In this document: piece by piece, positions 8,942-16,416 of the stretch
Numbering within the stretch: position 1 is the first letter of the stretch
Layout: each line of letters opens with the position of its first letter
Position numbers and translations under genes: made by a program
The notes under the pieces: generated by a model
What the model was told of the DNA's origin: nothing
What the model saw: the letters and a program-made list of their open reading frames with translations, nothing else
The model's database searches: none
Source: Odoribacter sp. AF15-53
GTDB lineage: Bacteria > Bacteroidota > Bacteroidia > Bacteroidales > Marinifilaceae
Assembly (NCBI RefSeq): GCF_003479425.1
Contig: NZ_QUHC01000005.1
Location: 186,001 to 250,000 of the forward strand
Direction of reading: 5' to 3'
DNA length: 64,000 nucleotides

Positions 8942-10276
8942 TTAGCAGTGTCCTTGAGCGCACATAGCCTCAGCAACTTTGATAAAGCCACCGATGTTAG
9001 CACCCTTAACATAGTTGATCTTGTTACCTTCTTTACCGAATTTAACGCAAGTATCGTGGATGTCTTTCATGATCTGAGACAATTTAGCGTCTACTTCTTC
9101 AGCAGTCCAGCTATATCTCATTGAGTTTTGGCTCATTTCAAGACCAGAAACGGCAACACCACCGGCGTTAGCTGCTTTACCCGGAGCGAAAGTAATGTGC
9201 TCGTTCAAGTAGTTAACAGCTTCTGCGGTACAACCCATGTTAGAAGTTTCAACTACCATTTGGCAACCGTTAGCAACCAATTTCTTAGCATCTTCTTCGT
9301 TCAACTCGTTTTGGATAGCGCAAGGGAATGCGATGTCGCATTTAACTTCCCACGGTTTAGCTTTCGGGAAGAATTTAGCACCGAATTTCTCAGCGTAAGG
9401 AGCTACAACGTCGTTGTTGCTAGCACGCAATTCCAACATGTAGTCTACACCTTCTTGAGTTAAACCTTTTTCGTCATAGATGTATCCGTCAGGTCCAGAG
9501 ATGGTAACTAATTTAGCACCCAATTGAACTAATTTCTGAGCGGCACCCCAAGCTACGTTACCGAAACCAGAGATAGCTACAGTCTTACCGGCGATTTTTT
9601 CACCTTTTTCAGCCAACATGTGTTGTGCGAAATATACGGTACCGTAACCGGTAGCTTCCGGACGTACTCTTGAACCACCGAATTCGCGGTTCTTTCCGGT
9701 TAATACACCGGTGAATTCGTTACGGATTCTCTTGTATTGTCCGAACAAGAAACCGATTTCACGAGCACCAACACCGATATCACCAGCAGGAACGTCAGTG
9801 TTCGGTCCGATATGTTTGCAAAGCTCGGTCATGAAGCTTTGGCAGAAACGCATAACTTCGTTATCAGATTTTCCTTTCGGGTTGAAGTCAGAACCTCCTT
9901 TACCACCACCCATAGGCAGAGTAGTCAAAGAGTTTTTGAAAGTTTGTTCGAAACCTAAGAATTTCAAACCACCAAGGGTTACTGACGGGTGGAAACGTAA
10001 ACCTCCCTTGTACGGTCCGATAGCACTGTTGAATTGTACTCTATAACCGCGGTTGATTTGTACTTCACCTTTATCATCGATCCAAGGCACTCTGAACATG
10101 ATTACTCTCTCAGGTTCAACCATTTTCTCAAGGATTTTGTTAGCCTTGTATTTCGGGTTTGCCTGGTAGGTATCCCATACAGTTTCAATCACTTCTTGAA
10201 CTGCTTGGTGGAATTCAGTTTCACCCACAGTCTTAGCCTTTAAGGCATCCATGAATTCTTTAATCTCTGCTTTCAT
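8942..10276 (-). CDS. gdhA: NADP-type glutamate dehydrogenase
   Basis: 444 residues, the usual length of hexameric bacterial glutamate dehydrogenase. It makes glutamate from 2-oxoglutarate and ammonium in the cytoplasm. The catalytic lysine block 'PMGGGKGGSDFNPKGKS' is intact, as are 'GVGAREIGFLFGQYK', the nucleotide-binding 'GFGNVAWGAAQKL', and 'PGKAANAGGVAVSGLEMSQN' near the C-terminus. The NADP preference is inferred from family resemblance. The gene is monocistronic: a consensus promoter lies 68-97 bases upstream and a strong terminator follows. Confidence 0.97.
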   Translation of the reverse strand: MKAEIKEFMDALKAKTVGETEFHQAVQEVIETVWDTYQANPKYKANKILEKMVEPERVIMFRVPWIDDKGEVQINRGYRVQFNSAIGPYKGGLRFHPSVTLGGLKFLGFEQTFKNSLTTLPMGGGKGGSDFNPKGKSDNEVMRFCQSFMTELCKHIGPNTDVPAGDIGVGAREIGFLFGQYKRIRNEFTGVLTGKNREFGGSRVRPEATGYGTVYFAQHMLAEKGEKIAGKTVAISGFGNVAWGAAQKLVQLGAKLVTISGPDGYIYDEKGLTQEGVDYMLELRASNNDVVAPYAEKFGAKFFPKAKPWEVKCDIAFPCAIQNELNEEDAKKLVANGCQMVVETSNMGCTAEAVNYLNEHITFAPGKAANAGGVAVSGLEMSQNSMRYSWTAEEVDAKLSQIMKDIHDTCVKFGKEGNKINYVKGANIGGFIKVAEAMCAQGHC

Positions 10277-10343
10277 TTGAATATTGTTTAAGTAAAAACT
10301 TTAAAAAAACATTTTCATTGACTTGAATTGTAAAAATTCGGTT

Positions 10344-10373
10344 CAAAGGTATGCTTTTGTTTATGATTCCAAA
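10344..10373 (-). promoter_or_regulatory. Bacteroidota housekeeping promoter of gdhA
   Basis: On the minus strand TTTG (10370-10373) is followed after 18 bases by TACCTTTG (10344-10351), matching the Bacteroides consensus TTTG...TAnnTTTG. Transcription would start near 10337, giving a leader of about 60 bases. Confidence 0.75.
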
Positions 10374-10469
10374 AATTTTTCGAGTTATTTTTTGGTAGGT
10401 GCAAACGTTATAATAGTTTAAAATTTCAATTGCAATTCATGAAGCGCTATGAATCTGTAATAAAACTGG

Positions 10470-11582
10470 TTAAATAAGTGCATAACATTTACCGGGTAGT
10501 TGCATAACAACGCCTTCCAATTCCATTTTTAACAGGAGGACAGAGAGATCATGAACAGGAATCCGGGTGAGCTGGTGCAACTGGTCAATATTTTGTTCGC
10601 CCGTTCGGGTCAAAGTCTCTTTGAGTAATGTTTCATCATCGGATTCCGGAAATAAATCTAATGAAGTTTGATATGGAGAGGTTGGTAAGGGGGCCCAGTT
10701 AAGAATTTTGAGTATATCAGCCACGTTTTCGACGAGAGCGGCAATGTTTTGCTTGATCAGGAGATTGCATCCGGCCGAGTTGGTATCTTCCGGTCGTCCC
10801 GGAATGGCCATGACTTCGCGGCTATACGAGAGGGCTTGTCGGGCGGTAGCCATGGCGCCTCCTTTTACCGGGGATTCGGCAACGAGAACAGCCTCGCTCA
10901 TCCCGGCCACGATACGATTCCGTTGGAGAAAGTTCGTGGGTAATATTTGCGCGCATGTCGGGAATTCTGAAAGTAACGTTCCTCCTTGCTCTACAATTTT
11001 CTCGGCAATATTTTTGTGAGAAGCGGGATAAATCATGTGTAGGCCATGTCCCAGAACGGCTTGGGCTTTGAGCGTGTAATGAATACATGCCGAATGTGCG
11101 GCGATGTCAATCCCGTAAGCGAGCCCGCTGATGATATTCGGGCGGTAACCCATTTCCGCGATTTCCCGGAGGAATGTATCTACTCGTTTCTTTCCTAATT
11201 CCGTGGCTTTTCGGGTTCCCACGATGGCTATATTTTTAGCGTCCGTGTTCTCTAGTGTACCTTTATAGAATAACACGAGTGGGGCATCAGCGCAGAATTT
11301 TAGGAGGCGGGGATAGTTCGGATCTTCGATTCCACATGTTTGAATATGGTGTTTCTCCATAACCTTCAATTCCTGTTCTGCCATTTTCAACCACCGGGAA
11401 CGTTCTGGCTGAATGTTTGTTAGGTTGTTTTCCCTGAAGAGTGCTTCGATGTTTGCATCTGTTTCCTGAAAAAATCCGGCGATACCACCGCATTGTTGGA
11501 ACAATGGAGTATAAAGTGCATTGTTTAGCCGGGGTGCCATGGTAAGGGCTACTTGTGTCAGAATCGCATTTTCAGAATTCAT
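10470..11582 (-). CDS. dprA: DNA-processing protein DprA
   Basis: 370 residues. An N-terminal helical region is followed by the Rossmann-like DprA core: 'IAIVGTRKATELGKKRVDTF', 'IISGLAYGIDIAAHSACI', 'LGHGLHMIYPASHKNIAEKI', 'LPTNFLQRNRIVAGMSEAVLV', and 'SAGCNLLIKQNIAALV'. The last 60 residues fit the C-terminal winged-helix domain. DprA binds single-stranded DNA and loads RecA during natural transformation; in non-competent bacteria its role is less clear. It stands alone between gdhA and aroB, with its own promoter 27-58 bases upstream of the start. No other competence gene is in the window. Confidence 0.95.
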   Translation of the reverse strand: MNSENAILTQVALTMAPRLNNALYTPLFQQCGGIAGFFQETDANIEALFRENNLTNIQPERSRWLKMAEQELKVMEKHHIQTCGIEDPNYPRLLKFCADAPLVLFYKGTLENTDAKNIAIVGTRKATELGKKRVDTFLREIAEMGYRPNIISGLAYGIDIAAHSACIHYTLKAQAVLGHGLHMIYPASHKNIAEKIVEQGGTLLSEFPTCAQILPTNFLQRNRIVAGMSEAVLVAESPVKGGAMATARQALSYSREVMAIPGRPEDTNSAGCNLLIKQNIAALVENVADILKILNWAPLPTSPYQTSLDLFPESDDETLLKETLTRTGEQNIDQLHQLTRIPVHDLSVLLLKMELEGVVMQLPGKCYALI

Positions 11583-11608
11583 ACGCCGAAGGATTTAATG
11601 AATTGTAA

Positions 11609-11640
11609 CAAAGTTACTTTTTCCCGGCGAGAAAAACAAT
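11609..11640 (-). promoter_or_regulatory. Probable dprA promoter
   Basis: Minus-strand TAACTTTG (11609-11616) matches TAnnTTTG and is preceded after 20 bases by ATTG (11637-11640), which keeps the TTG core of the -33 box. It lies 27 bases before the dprA start codon. Confidence 0.55.
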
Positions 11641-11695
11641 TAATTGGGGATTTATGATTTCAAATTGAGTGATTTTCTCACGCAAGGCTAACGCT

Positions 11696-11732
11696 TTTTC
11701 ATTTTCAATTTTCAACGTTCAATTTTTAATTC
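11696..11732 (+). repeat. TTTTCAATT-type AT-rich repeat before aroB
   Basis: Repeated TTTTCAATT/TTCAATTTTTAATT units. Positions 11696-11715 are identical over 20 bases to 40112-40131, in front of trkA. The tract ends about 15 bases before a TAATTTTG element (11747-11754) that could be the aroB -7 box. Confidence 0.6.
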
Positions 11733-11772
11733 TCTTTGAAATAGTGTAATTTTGTGCAGAAATACGGGATTA

Positions 11773-12804
11773 ATGGAGAATATCATTTTCACAACAGACT
11801 CCAGCATCGTTCTCGCGGGATTGCTGGGAGGTGTCAGGCATGAACAATTGTTTATCGTTGCGGACAAACATACGGTCGGGTTCTGTGATAAATTGTTCGA
11901 GAAGGTAGATTGGGTCCCTTCTCACGTGACGGTATTGGATTGTGGGGAGGAGAATAAATCGTTGGAAAGCGTGACGAAAATTTGGACTATCTTGAGTAAA
12001 CGGGGAGCTCGTCGTTCTTCTATTCTAGTGTGCGTGGGTGGTGGAATGGTGACGGATTTAGGGGGATTTGCCGCCTCGACGTTTAAACGGGGAATGCGAT
12101 GTATTCATGTCCCTACCACGTTGTTGGCTCAGGTGGATGCGTCTATGGGTGGAAAAACCGGGTTCAATTTTAACGGGTTAAAGAACGAGATCGGAACCTT
12201 TTCAATACCCGAAAAGGTGATTATAGATATCAATTTTTTACAGACATTGCCCGTGCGGGAACGAATGTCCGGTTTCGTGGAAATGATTAAACACGGGTTG
12301 TTGTCCGATCGGGAGCATCTGGACTCTTTGTTAGCATGTAGTGACGAGCATACAACCCGGGAAGATTTTCTGGAATTGATTCGGTATTCCGTGGCGATAA
12401 AGGACAAAATCGTGTCTTTGGATCCGAGGGAGCAGGGAATTCGGAAAGTCTTGAATTTCGGGCATACGGTCGGACATGCCGTCGAGAGCGTGGCCATGAT
12501 GCGGAAAGAGAGTTTATTGCACGGGGAAGCTATAGCCTTGGGGTTAGTTGCCGAGTTATATTTATCGGTCAAGGTGAAGGAATTTCCGAACGAGATTTAC
12601 ACGCGGGTCCGGGATTTTATTAAACGTTATTACCCGAATTACCCGTTGATGAATCATGTCGACACCTTGTACGAGTTGATGTTACACGACAAAAAGAACG
12701 ATCGGAAAGGCGTGAATTTTTCCTTACTTTCGGATGTCGGAGAATTCTCTATTGATAATTATTGCTCGAAAGAGTTGGTGGTGGAAGCCCTGAGTCAAGT
12801 ATAA
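11773..12804 (+). CDS. aroB: 3-dehydroquinate synthase
   Basis: 343 residues from ATG 11773; an in-frame TTG at 11752 would overlap the candidate -7 promoter box and is less likely. The enzyme converts DAHP to 3-dehydroquinate, step two of the shikimate pathway, using NAD and a divalent metal. The NAD-binding 'VGGGMVTDLGGFAASTFKRG' and 'VPTTLLAQVDASMGGKTGFN' are intact. Metal-ligand blocks 'EMIKHGLLSD', 'LNFGHTVGHAVE' and 'LLHGEAIALG' are present. The gene is followed after three bases by aroA, forming a shikimate operon. Confidence 0.97.
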   Translation: MENIIFTTDSSIVLAGLLGGVRHEQLFIVADKHTVGFCDKLFEKVDWVPSHVTVLDCGEENKSLESVTKIWTILSKRGARRSSILVCVGGGMVTDLGGFAASTFKRGMRCIHVPTTLLAQVDASMGGKTGFNFNGLKNEIGTFSIPEKVIIDINFLQTLPVRERMSGFVEMIKHGLLSDREHLDSLLACSDEHTTREDFLELIRYSVAIKDKIVSLDPREQGIRKVLNFGHTVGHAVESVAMMRKESLLHGEAIALGLVAELYLSVKVKEFPNEIYTRVRDFIKRYYPNYPLMNHVDTLYELMLHDKKNDRKGVNFSLLSDVGEFSIDNYCSKELVVEALSQV

Positions 12805-12807
12805 GTT

Positions 12808-14019
12808 ATGGATCGAGTTATCGCGTGGGAAAAAGAAAAAGTGGAAGGTGTGGCGGTTTTGCCGGCTTCTAAAAGTATTTCGAACAGGGCGCTCGTGTTG
12901 AGTGTCTTGTCTGGTAGCCCGATGCCGGAGAATTTGTCGGATAGTGATGACACGCGGGTGTTGCAAGAGGCTTTGTCCGGTACGAGTGATTTGGTTCACG
13001 TGGGACATGCCGGTACGGCAATGCGTTTCTTGACGGCTTATTTCGCGTTAAAAGGTGGTGTGAGGGAATTAACCGGGTCGGAACGCATGAAACAACGGCC
13101 TCTCCACGTGTTGGTGGATGCTCTTCGGAAGTTGGGGGCGAAAATTGCCTATTTGGGCGAGGAGGGATTTCCTCCTTTGTGGATAAGTCCCTCTTCATTG
13201 CAAGGAGGGAAGGAATTGACTCTGGATGCTTCGGTGAGCAGCCAGTACGTGTCGGCCTTAATGATGATCGCTCCATTGCTTCCCGGTGGATTGACGATAA
13301 GTTTGAGGGGAAAGATCGTTTCGGGAAGTTATATCCGGATGACGGCGGCCATGATGAGGCAATTCGGGGCCGTGGTTGATTTGGAAAGCGAGAGGATTAC
13401 CATTCCCGAGGGAGGGTATAAACCGACGGGATCGCGGATTGAAGCGGATTGGACTGCGGCTTCTTATTTTTATGAAATGCTTGTATTAGTCGGGCAAGGG
13501 CGGATTTTTATTCCGGATTTGAAATCGGATAGCTTGCAAGGAGACGCCCGACAATATATATTATGGGAACGTTTGGGGATACAAACGGAATGGTGTGATA
13601 ACGGCGTTTATTTACATGCTTCCGGGCAGGTTGTTGATTTTTTTGAAGCGGATTTTACGGAAATGCCCGATCTAGCCTTAACTTTTATCGTGGCTTGTTG
13701 TCTGAAAAATATTTCATTTCATATCCGGGGATTGGAGACCTTGCATATAAAAGAGTGCGACCGGGTGTCTGCATCCGTTTGTGAGTTGCGTAAATTGGGA
13801 TATGAACTGAATGTCCCCGAACATGGAGAGCTATGCTGGAACGGGGAACGCAACACGTTCGTATCACTGGAGATCGACACTTATCAAGACCACCGTATGG
13901 CAATGGCATTTGCCCCGGCCGGGTTGAAATTGTCCGGGTTGGTTATTCGGAATGCCGGGGTGGTCTCGAAGTCATTCCCGACTTTCTGGGAACAGTTTAA
14001 TAATTTAGTCATCGAATAA
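12808..14019 (+). CDS. aroA: 3-phosphoshikimate 1-carboxyvinyltransferase (EPSP synthase)
   Basis: 403 residues. The enzyme adds the enolpyruvyl group of PEP to shikimate 3-phosphate. Seen: 'PASKSISNRALVLSVLSG' at the N-terminus, 'HVGHAGTAMRFLTAYFA' for the PEP site, 'GSERMKQRPLHVLVDALRKLGA', 'SSQYVSALMMIAP', 'DWTAASYFYEML', and 'DTYQDHRMAMAFAPAG' near the end. It is slightly shorter than the roughly 430-residue E. coli enzyme, as expected for the Bacteroidota form. It is almost certainly co-transcribed and translationally linked with aroB, three bases upstream. No clear terminator follows. Confidence 0.96.
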   Translation: MDRVIAWEKEKVEGVAVLPASKSISNRALVLSVLSGSPMPENLSDSDDTRVLQEALSGTSDLVHVGHAGTAMRFLTAYFALKGGVRELTGSERMKQRPLHVLVDALRKLGAKIAYLGEEGFPPLWISPSSLQGGKELTLDASVSSQYVSALMMIAPLLPGGLTISLRGKIVSGSYIRMTAAMMRQFGAVVDLESERITIPEGGYKPTGSRIEADWTAASYFYEMLVLVGQGRIFIPDLKSDSLQGDARQYILWERLGIQTEWCDNGVYLHASGQVVDFFEADFTEMPDLALTFIVACCLKNISFHIRGLETLHIKECDRVSASVCELRKLGYELNVPEHGELCWNGERNTFVSLEIDTYQDHRMAMAFAPAGLKLSGLVIRNAGVVSKSFPTFWEQFNNLVIE

Positions 14020-14134
14020 TTATTTGCATCTCGTTGTCAAGTATGTTAATTTGAGATAATTTGCGGGAAATGCTTTCAATAAACGGAAAATAAAAATATT
14101 TTTGTCAGCTTGAGTATTTCAAATAAGTGCAAAA

Positions 14135-14719
14135 TTGGATGAACTATTACTTATAGAGAAATTAAGACGGAATGATCGGAATGCTTACACGGAATTATTC
14201 GACGGGTATTTTGACAAGTTATTCACGTTTGCCTTGAACATGGTGTTCCGGGAAGATGTGGCGAATGATATCGTTCAGGAGGTCTTTATCGCTATTTATG
14301 AAAAATCGGTATTGAAAAGTTATCAAGGTTCTTTGAAAGCTTATTTGTATACCAGCGTGCGTAATCGTTGCTATAATTACCTGCGGGATGCGAAAGTTGA
14401 GGATCGTAACATGGCATTGTACGCGGAAGCCGCAGTGTATTCGGACAACGTGGATATGATTGATGAGGAGGAGATTTTGATGAAAATCAAAGAGGTGTTG
14501 GACGAATTACCGGAAAAATGTCGGGAGGTGTGTCTGTTGCGTTTCGTGCATGGCTATAAATATAGCGAGATTTCCGAACAATTGGAGATGAACGAGAACA
14601 CGGTGAAAGCGCAATTGCATAGAGGATTGGAAAAGTTAAAACATAGTTTTGCTGATTATGATTTAGCCTTGATTCTCTTCGTGTTAGCGTTTTGTCTTGA
14701 AGGAATAGCATCAGCGTGA
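14135..14719 (+). CDS. ECF RNA polymerase sigma-70 factor
   Basis: 194 residues from a TTG start; no in-frame ATG is available upstream. Region 2 is seen in 'YTELFDGYFDKLFTFALNMV' and 'DVANDIVQEVFIAIYEKS'. Region 4 is seen in 'LDELPEKCREVCLLRFVHGYKYSEISEQLEMNENTVKAQLHRGL'. It ends with a short hydrophobic tail. This is the SusCD-associated type, normally held inactive by a FecR anti-sigma factor until the cognate SusC signals. FecR, SusC and SusD follow, but 446 bases separate sigma from FecR and contain a decayed gene. A TATTTTTG box at 14097-14104 could be its -7 element. Confidence 0.93.
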   Translation: MDELLLIEKLRRNDRNAYTELFDGYFDKLFTFALNMVFREDVANDIVQEVFIAIYEKSVLKSYQGSLKAYLYTSVRNRCYNYLRDAKVEDRNMALYAEAAVYSDNVDMIDEEEILMKIKEVLDELPEKCREVCLLRFVHGYKYSEISEQLEMNENTVKAQLHRGLEKLKHSFADYDLALILFVLAFCLEGIASA

Positions 14720-14744
14720 GAAGTTTTCATGAGTTTGACGGGGT

Positions 14745-14834
14745 GATCGGATCATGATCGAATCGTGATCGAGGTCTGATCAGGCATTAAAGGCGACATA
14801 AAGCCAAGATAAAGACGAGACAAAGCCAAGATAA
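14745..14834. repeat. GATC cluster and 13-base direct repeat
   Basis: Several GATC sites are crowded into 14745-14791, just after the sigma gene. The 13-base unit AAAGCCAAGATAA then occurs twice, at 14800-14812 and 14822-14834, 22 bases apart. No gene covers this stretch. A TACTTTTG element at 14856-14863, with TTG at 14836-14838, could be a plus-strand promoter. Confidence 0.6.
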
Positions 14835-14923
14835 GTTGTTTTTGTTATGCTCTTATACTTTTGTTTTGTCTCCTGTTCTTGCTGATCAGTTCTCTATAAT
14901 GGTCTGAAAATGGCTGTTTTATA

Positions 14924-15090
14924 TTAGCCGATCGTTTTGACGATTTCAACCCTTAATCCTAAAGCGTTGATGATTCTGTAAAAAACACCGACGCTTGGCA
15001 TGATAAGTCGTTCTCTATCCGGGAAATGTACGATTTCGTGGCGTTTATTCTCTTGGCAAGTTCGGATTGAGTAACTTTTGAGCGAGAAAT
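14924..15090 (-). pseudogene. Decayed XRE/HigA-like antitoxin gene (frameshifted, truncated)
   Basis: The minus strand between sigma and FecR encodes a helix-turn-helix in one frame, 'SKVTQSELAKRINATKSYIS' followed by RIEND. After a one-base shift it continues as 'MPSVGVFYRIINALGLRVEI', then VKTIG and a TAA stop at 14924-14926. Joined, these two pieces read like the C-terminal two thirds of an XRE-family antitoxin (HTH_3, HigA-like). A stop at 15091-15093 lies upstream in the first frame and no start codon or toxin gene is visible. It is therefore a remnant. The translation is read directly; the antitoxin label rests on family resemblance. Confidence 0.75.
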
Positions 15091-15165
15091 TTATTTGAAA
15101 AAATAATTTTTCTTGTAAACATTTTTTGAAGTTTCGTGTTTTAGGGATAAATTTTAGGAAATACT

Positions 15166-16317
15166 ATGAAAATAGATTGGAGGTTGATAAAACGGAGTCT
15201 TGTTTCTTCACTGGATGAAGAGGATGAGCGAGTTTTGGAAACTTGGTTGAACGAATCGAAAAAACACCGAGAACTTTACGATAACATGAAACGTTTCGTG
15301 TCGGAGCGTGAAGATTTTCATTTGGATGAAATGACGAGAAAACGTTTCAAACGGGATTTTGAAGCCCGGATGAATATGGCCTACAAGAAAAGGAATCAAC
15401 GTTTGTGGGTGAAAGTGATGAGTTACGCGGCGATGTTGGTGATCCCGGTGATTGTCGGGGTACTGTTTTGGTCCCGGCAGCCTGAAATCGAGGCCGTAGA
15501 TTACGGTATCGGGCCGATAGAGCATGGCGTGCGGAAAGCTACGTTGGTATTGAATGACGGGAAAGTACTGTCACTGGATACTTCCCGGATGTTTTTGAAA
15601 GAGATTAACGGGGTAAGCGTTCACACGAGTGATCAGGCCCTAGTGTACGTGGATTCTTTGCAGGATGAGGATGTGCAATTACAGAATCGGTTGATTACTC
15701 CTAAAGGTGGGGAGTACACGATTATGTTGGCAGACGGCACGAAAGTATGGGTGAATGCAAACACGGAGATCCGTTATCCGGTGAAGTTTTCAGGTAACGA
15801 GAGACGGGTATATCTGGAAGGAGAGGCTTATTTCGAGGTGGCGAAGAATGTGACGAAGCCTTTTATCGTGGAGGCGAATGGAATGGAAGTAAAAGTGTAC
15901 GGGACGAAGTTTAACCTGAATACCCGTCGTGTGGACCAGATGCATACCACGTTGGTGGAGGGATCCGTATCCGTTAAGCCGAGGGGACAGTCCGAGGTGA
16001 TGTTGAAGCCGAACCAGCAGGCGATTTTCAATAAACTTTCGGGACGGGTGTCCGTGAGGGATGTTGACGTGATGCCTTACGTGGCATGGCATCAAGGAAA
16101 TTATTATTTCGAGAACAAGAGTATGGGTGAGATTCTGGATGAACTTTCGTTGTGGTATGATATACAGGTTTTCTTTATGAATCCTGAAATGAAGAATGAA
16201 AGGTTTAGTGGATATCTTCCTCGTTACGAGCAAATTGATGGGCTGTTGTCTTTAATCGAGAAGACATCCCACGTGCGTTTTGAAATAAAAGGTAGAGTGA
16301 TAGTGGTGCGAAAATAA
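15166..16317 (+). CDS. FecR-family anti-sigma factor
   Basis: 383 residues. A cytoplasmic N-terminal segment ('LDEEDERVLETWLNESKKHREL') precedes one membrane helix near residues 85-107 ('VMSYAAMLVIPVIVGVLFW'). The periplasmic part has the FecR domain: 'LADGTKVWVNANTEIRYPVKF', 'VYLEGEAYFEVAKN', 'GTKFNLN'. The C-terminal DUF4974/STN-like domain includes 'ILDELSLWYDIQVFF'. It should transmit the state of the downstream SusC to the sigma factor at 14135. A strong hairpin lies two bases after its stop codon, before susC. Confidence 0.95.
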   Translation: MKIDWRLIKRSLVSSLDEEDERVLETWLNESKKHRELYDNMKRFVSEREDFHLDEMTRKRFKRDFEARMNMAYKKRNQRLWVKVMSYAAMLVIPVIVGVLFWSRQPEIEAVDYGIGPIEHGVRKATLVLNDGKVLSLDTSRMFLKEINGVSVHTSDQALVYVDSLQDEDVQLQNRLITPKGGEYTIMLADGTKVWVNANTEIRYPVKFSGNERRVYLEGEAYFEVAKNVTKPFIVEANGMEVKVYGTKFNLNTRRVDQMHTTLVEGSVSVKPRGQSEVMLKPNQQAIFNKLSGRVSVRDVDVMPYVAWHQGNYYFENKSMGEILDELSLWYDIQVFFMNPEMKNERFSGYLPRYEQIDGLLSLIEKTSHVRFEIKGRVIVVRK

Positions 16318-16318
16318 A

Positions 16319-16353
16319 ATTCCGGTTAAGCAGCAACTTAACCGGGATTTAAT
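16319..16353 (+). terminator. Hairpin after fecR (terminator or attenuator)
   Basis: A 12-base stem (ATTCCGGTTAAG with CTTAACCGGGAT, one G-T pair, six-base loop) is followed by a T-rich run. It starts two bases after the fecR stop and probably ends or attenuates the sigma/anti-sigma transcript before susC. The third locus has an equivalent hairpin at 59612-59644. Confidence 0.6.
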
Positions 16354-16362
16354 TTGATCTGA

Positions 16363-16416
16363 GCAAACAAATTCGACCCTGTTTGCCCAAGTAGTTTTAA
16401 TTCAAAAATCAAATGT
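16363..16416 (+). promoter_or_regulatory. susC leader: second hairpin and shared upstream sequence
   Basis: GCAAAC (16363-16368) can pair with GTTTGC (16381-16386). TAGTTTTAATTC at 16392-16403 and CAAATGT directly before the ATG closely match the sequence before the other complete susC (59547-59573, minus). The region is a candidate site for the ECF-sigma promoter or a shared 5' leader; no TAnnTTTG box is present. Confidence 0.4.
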
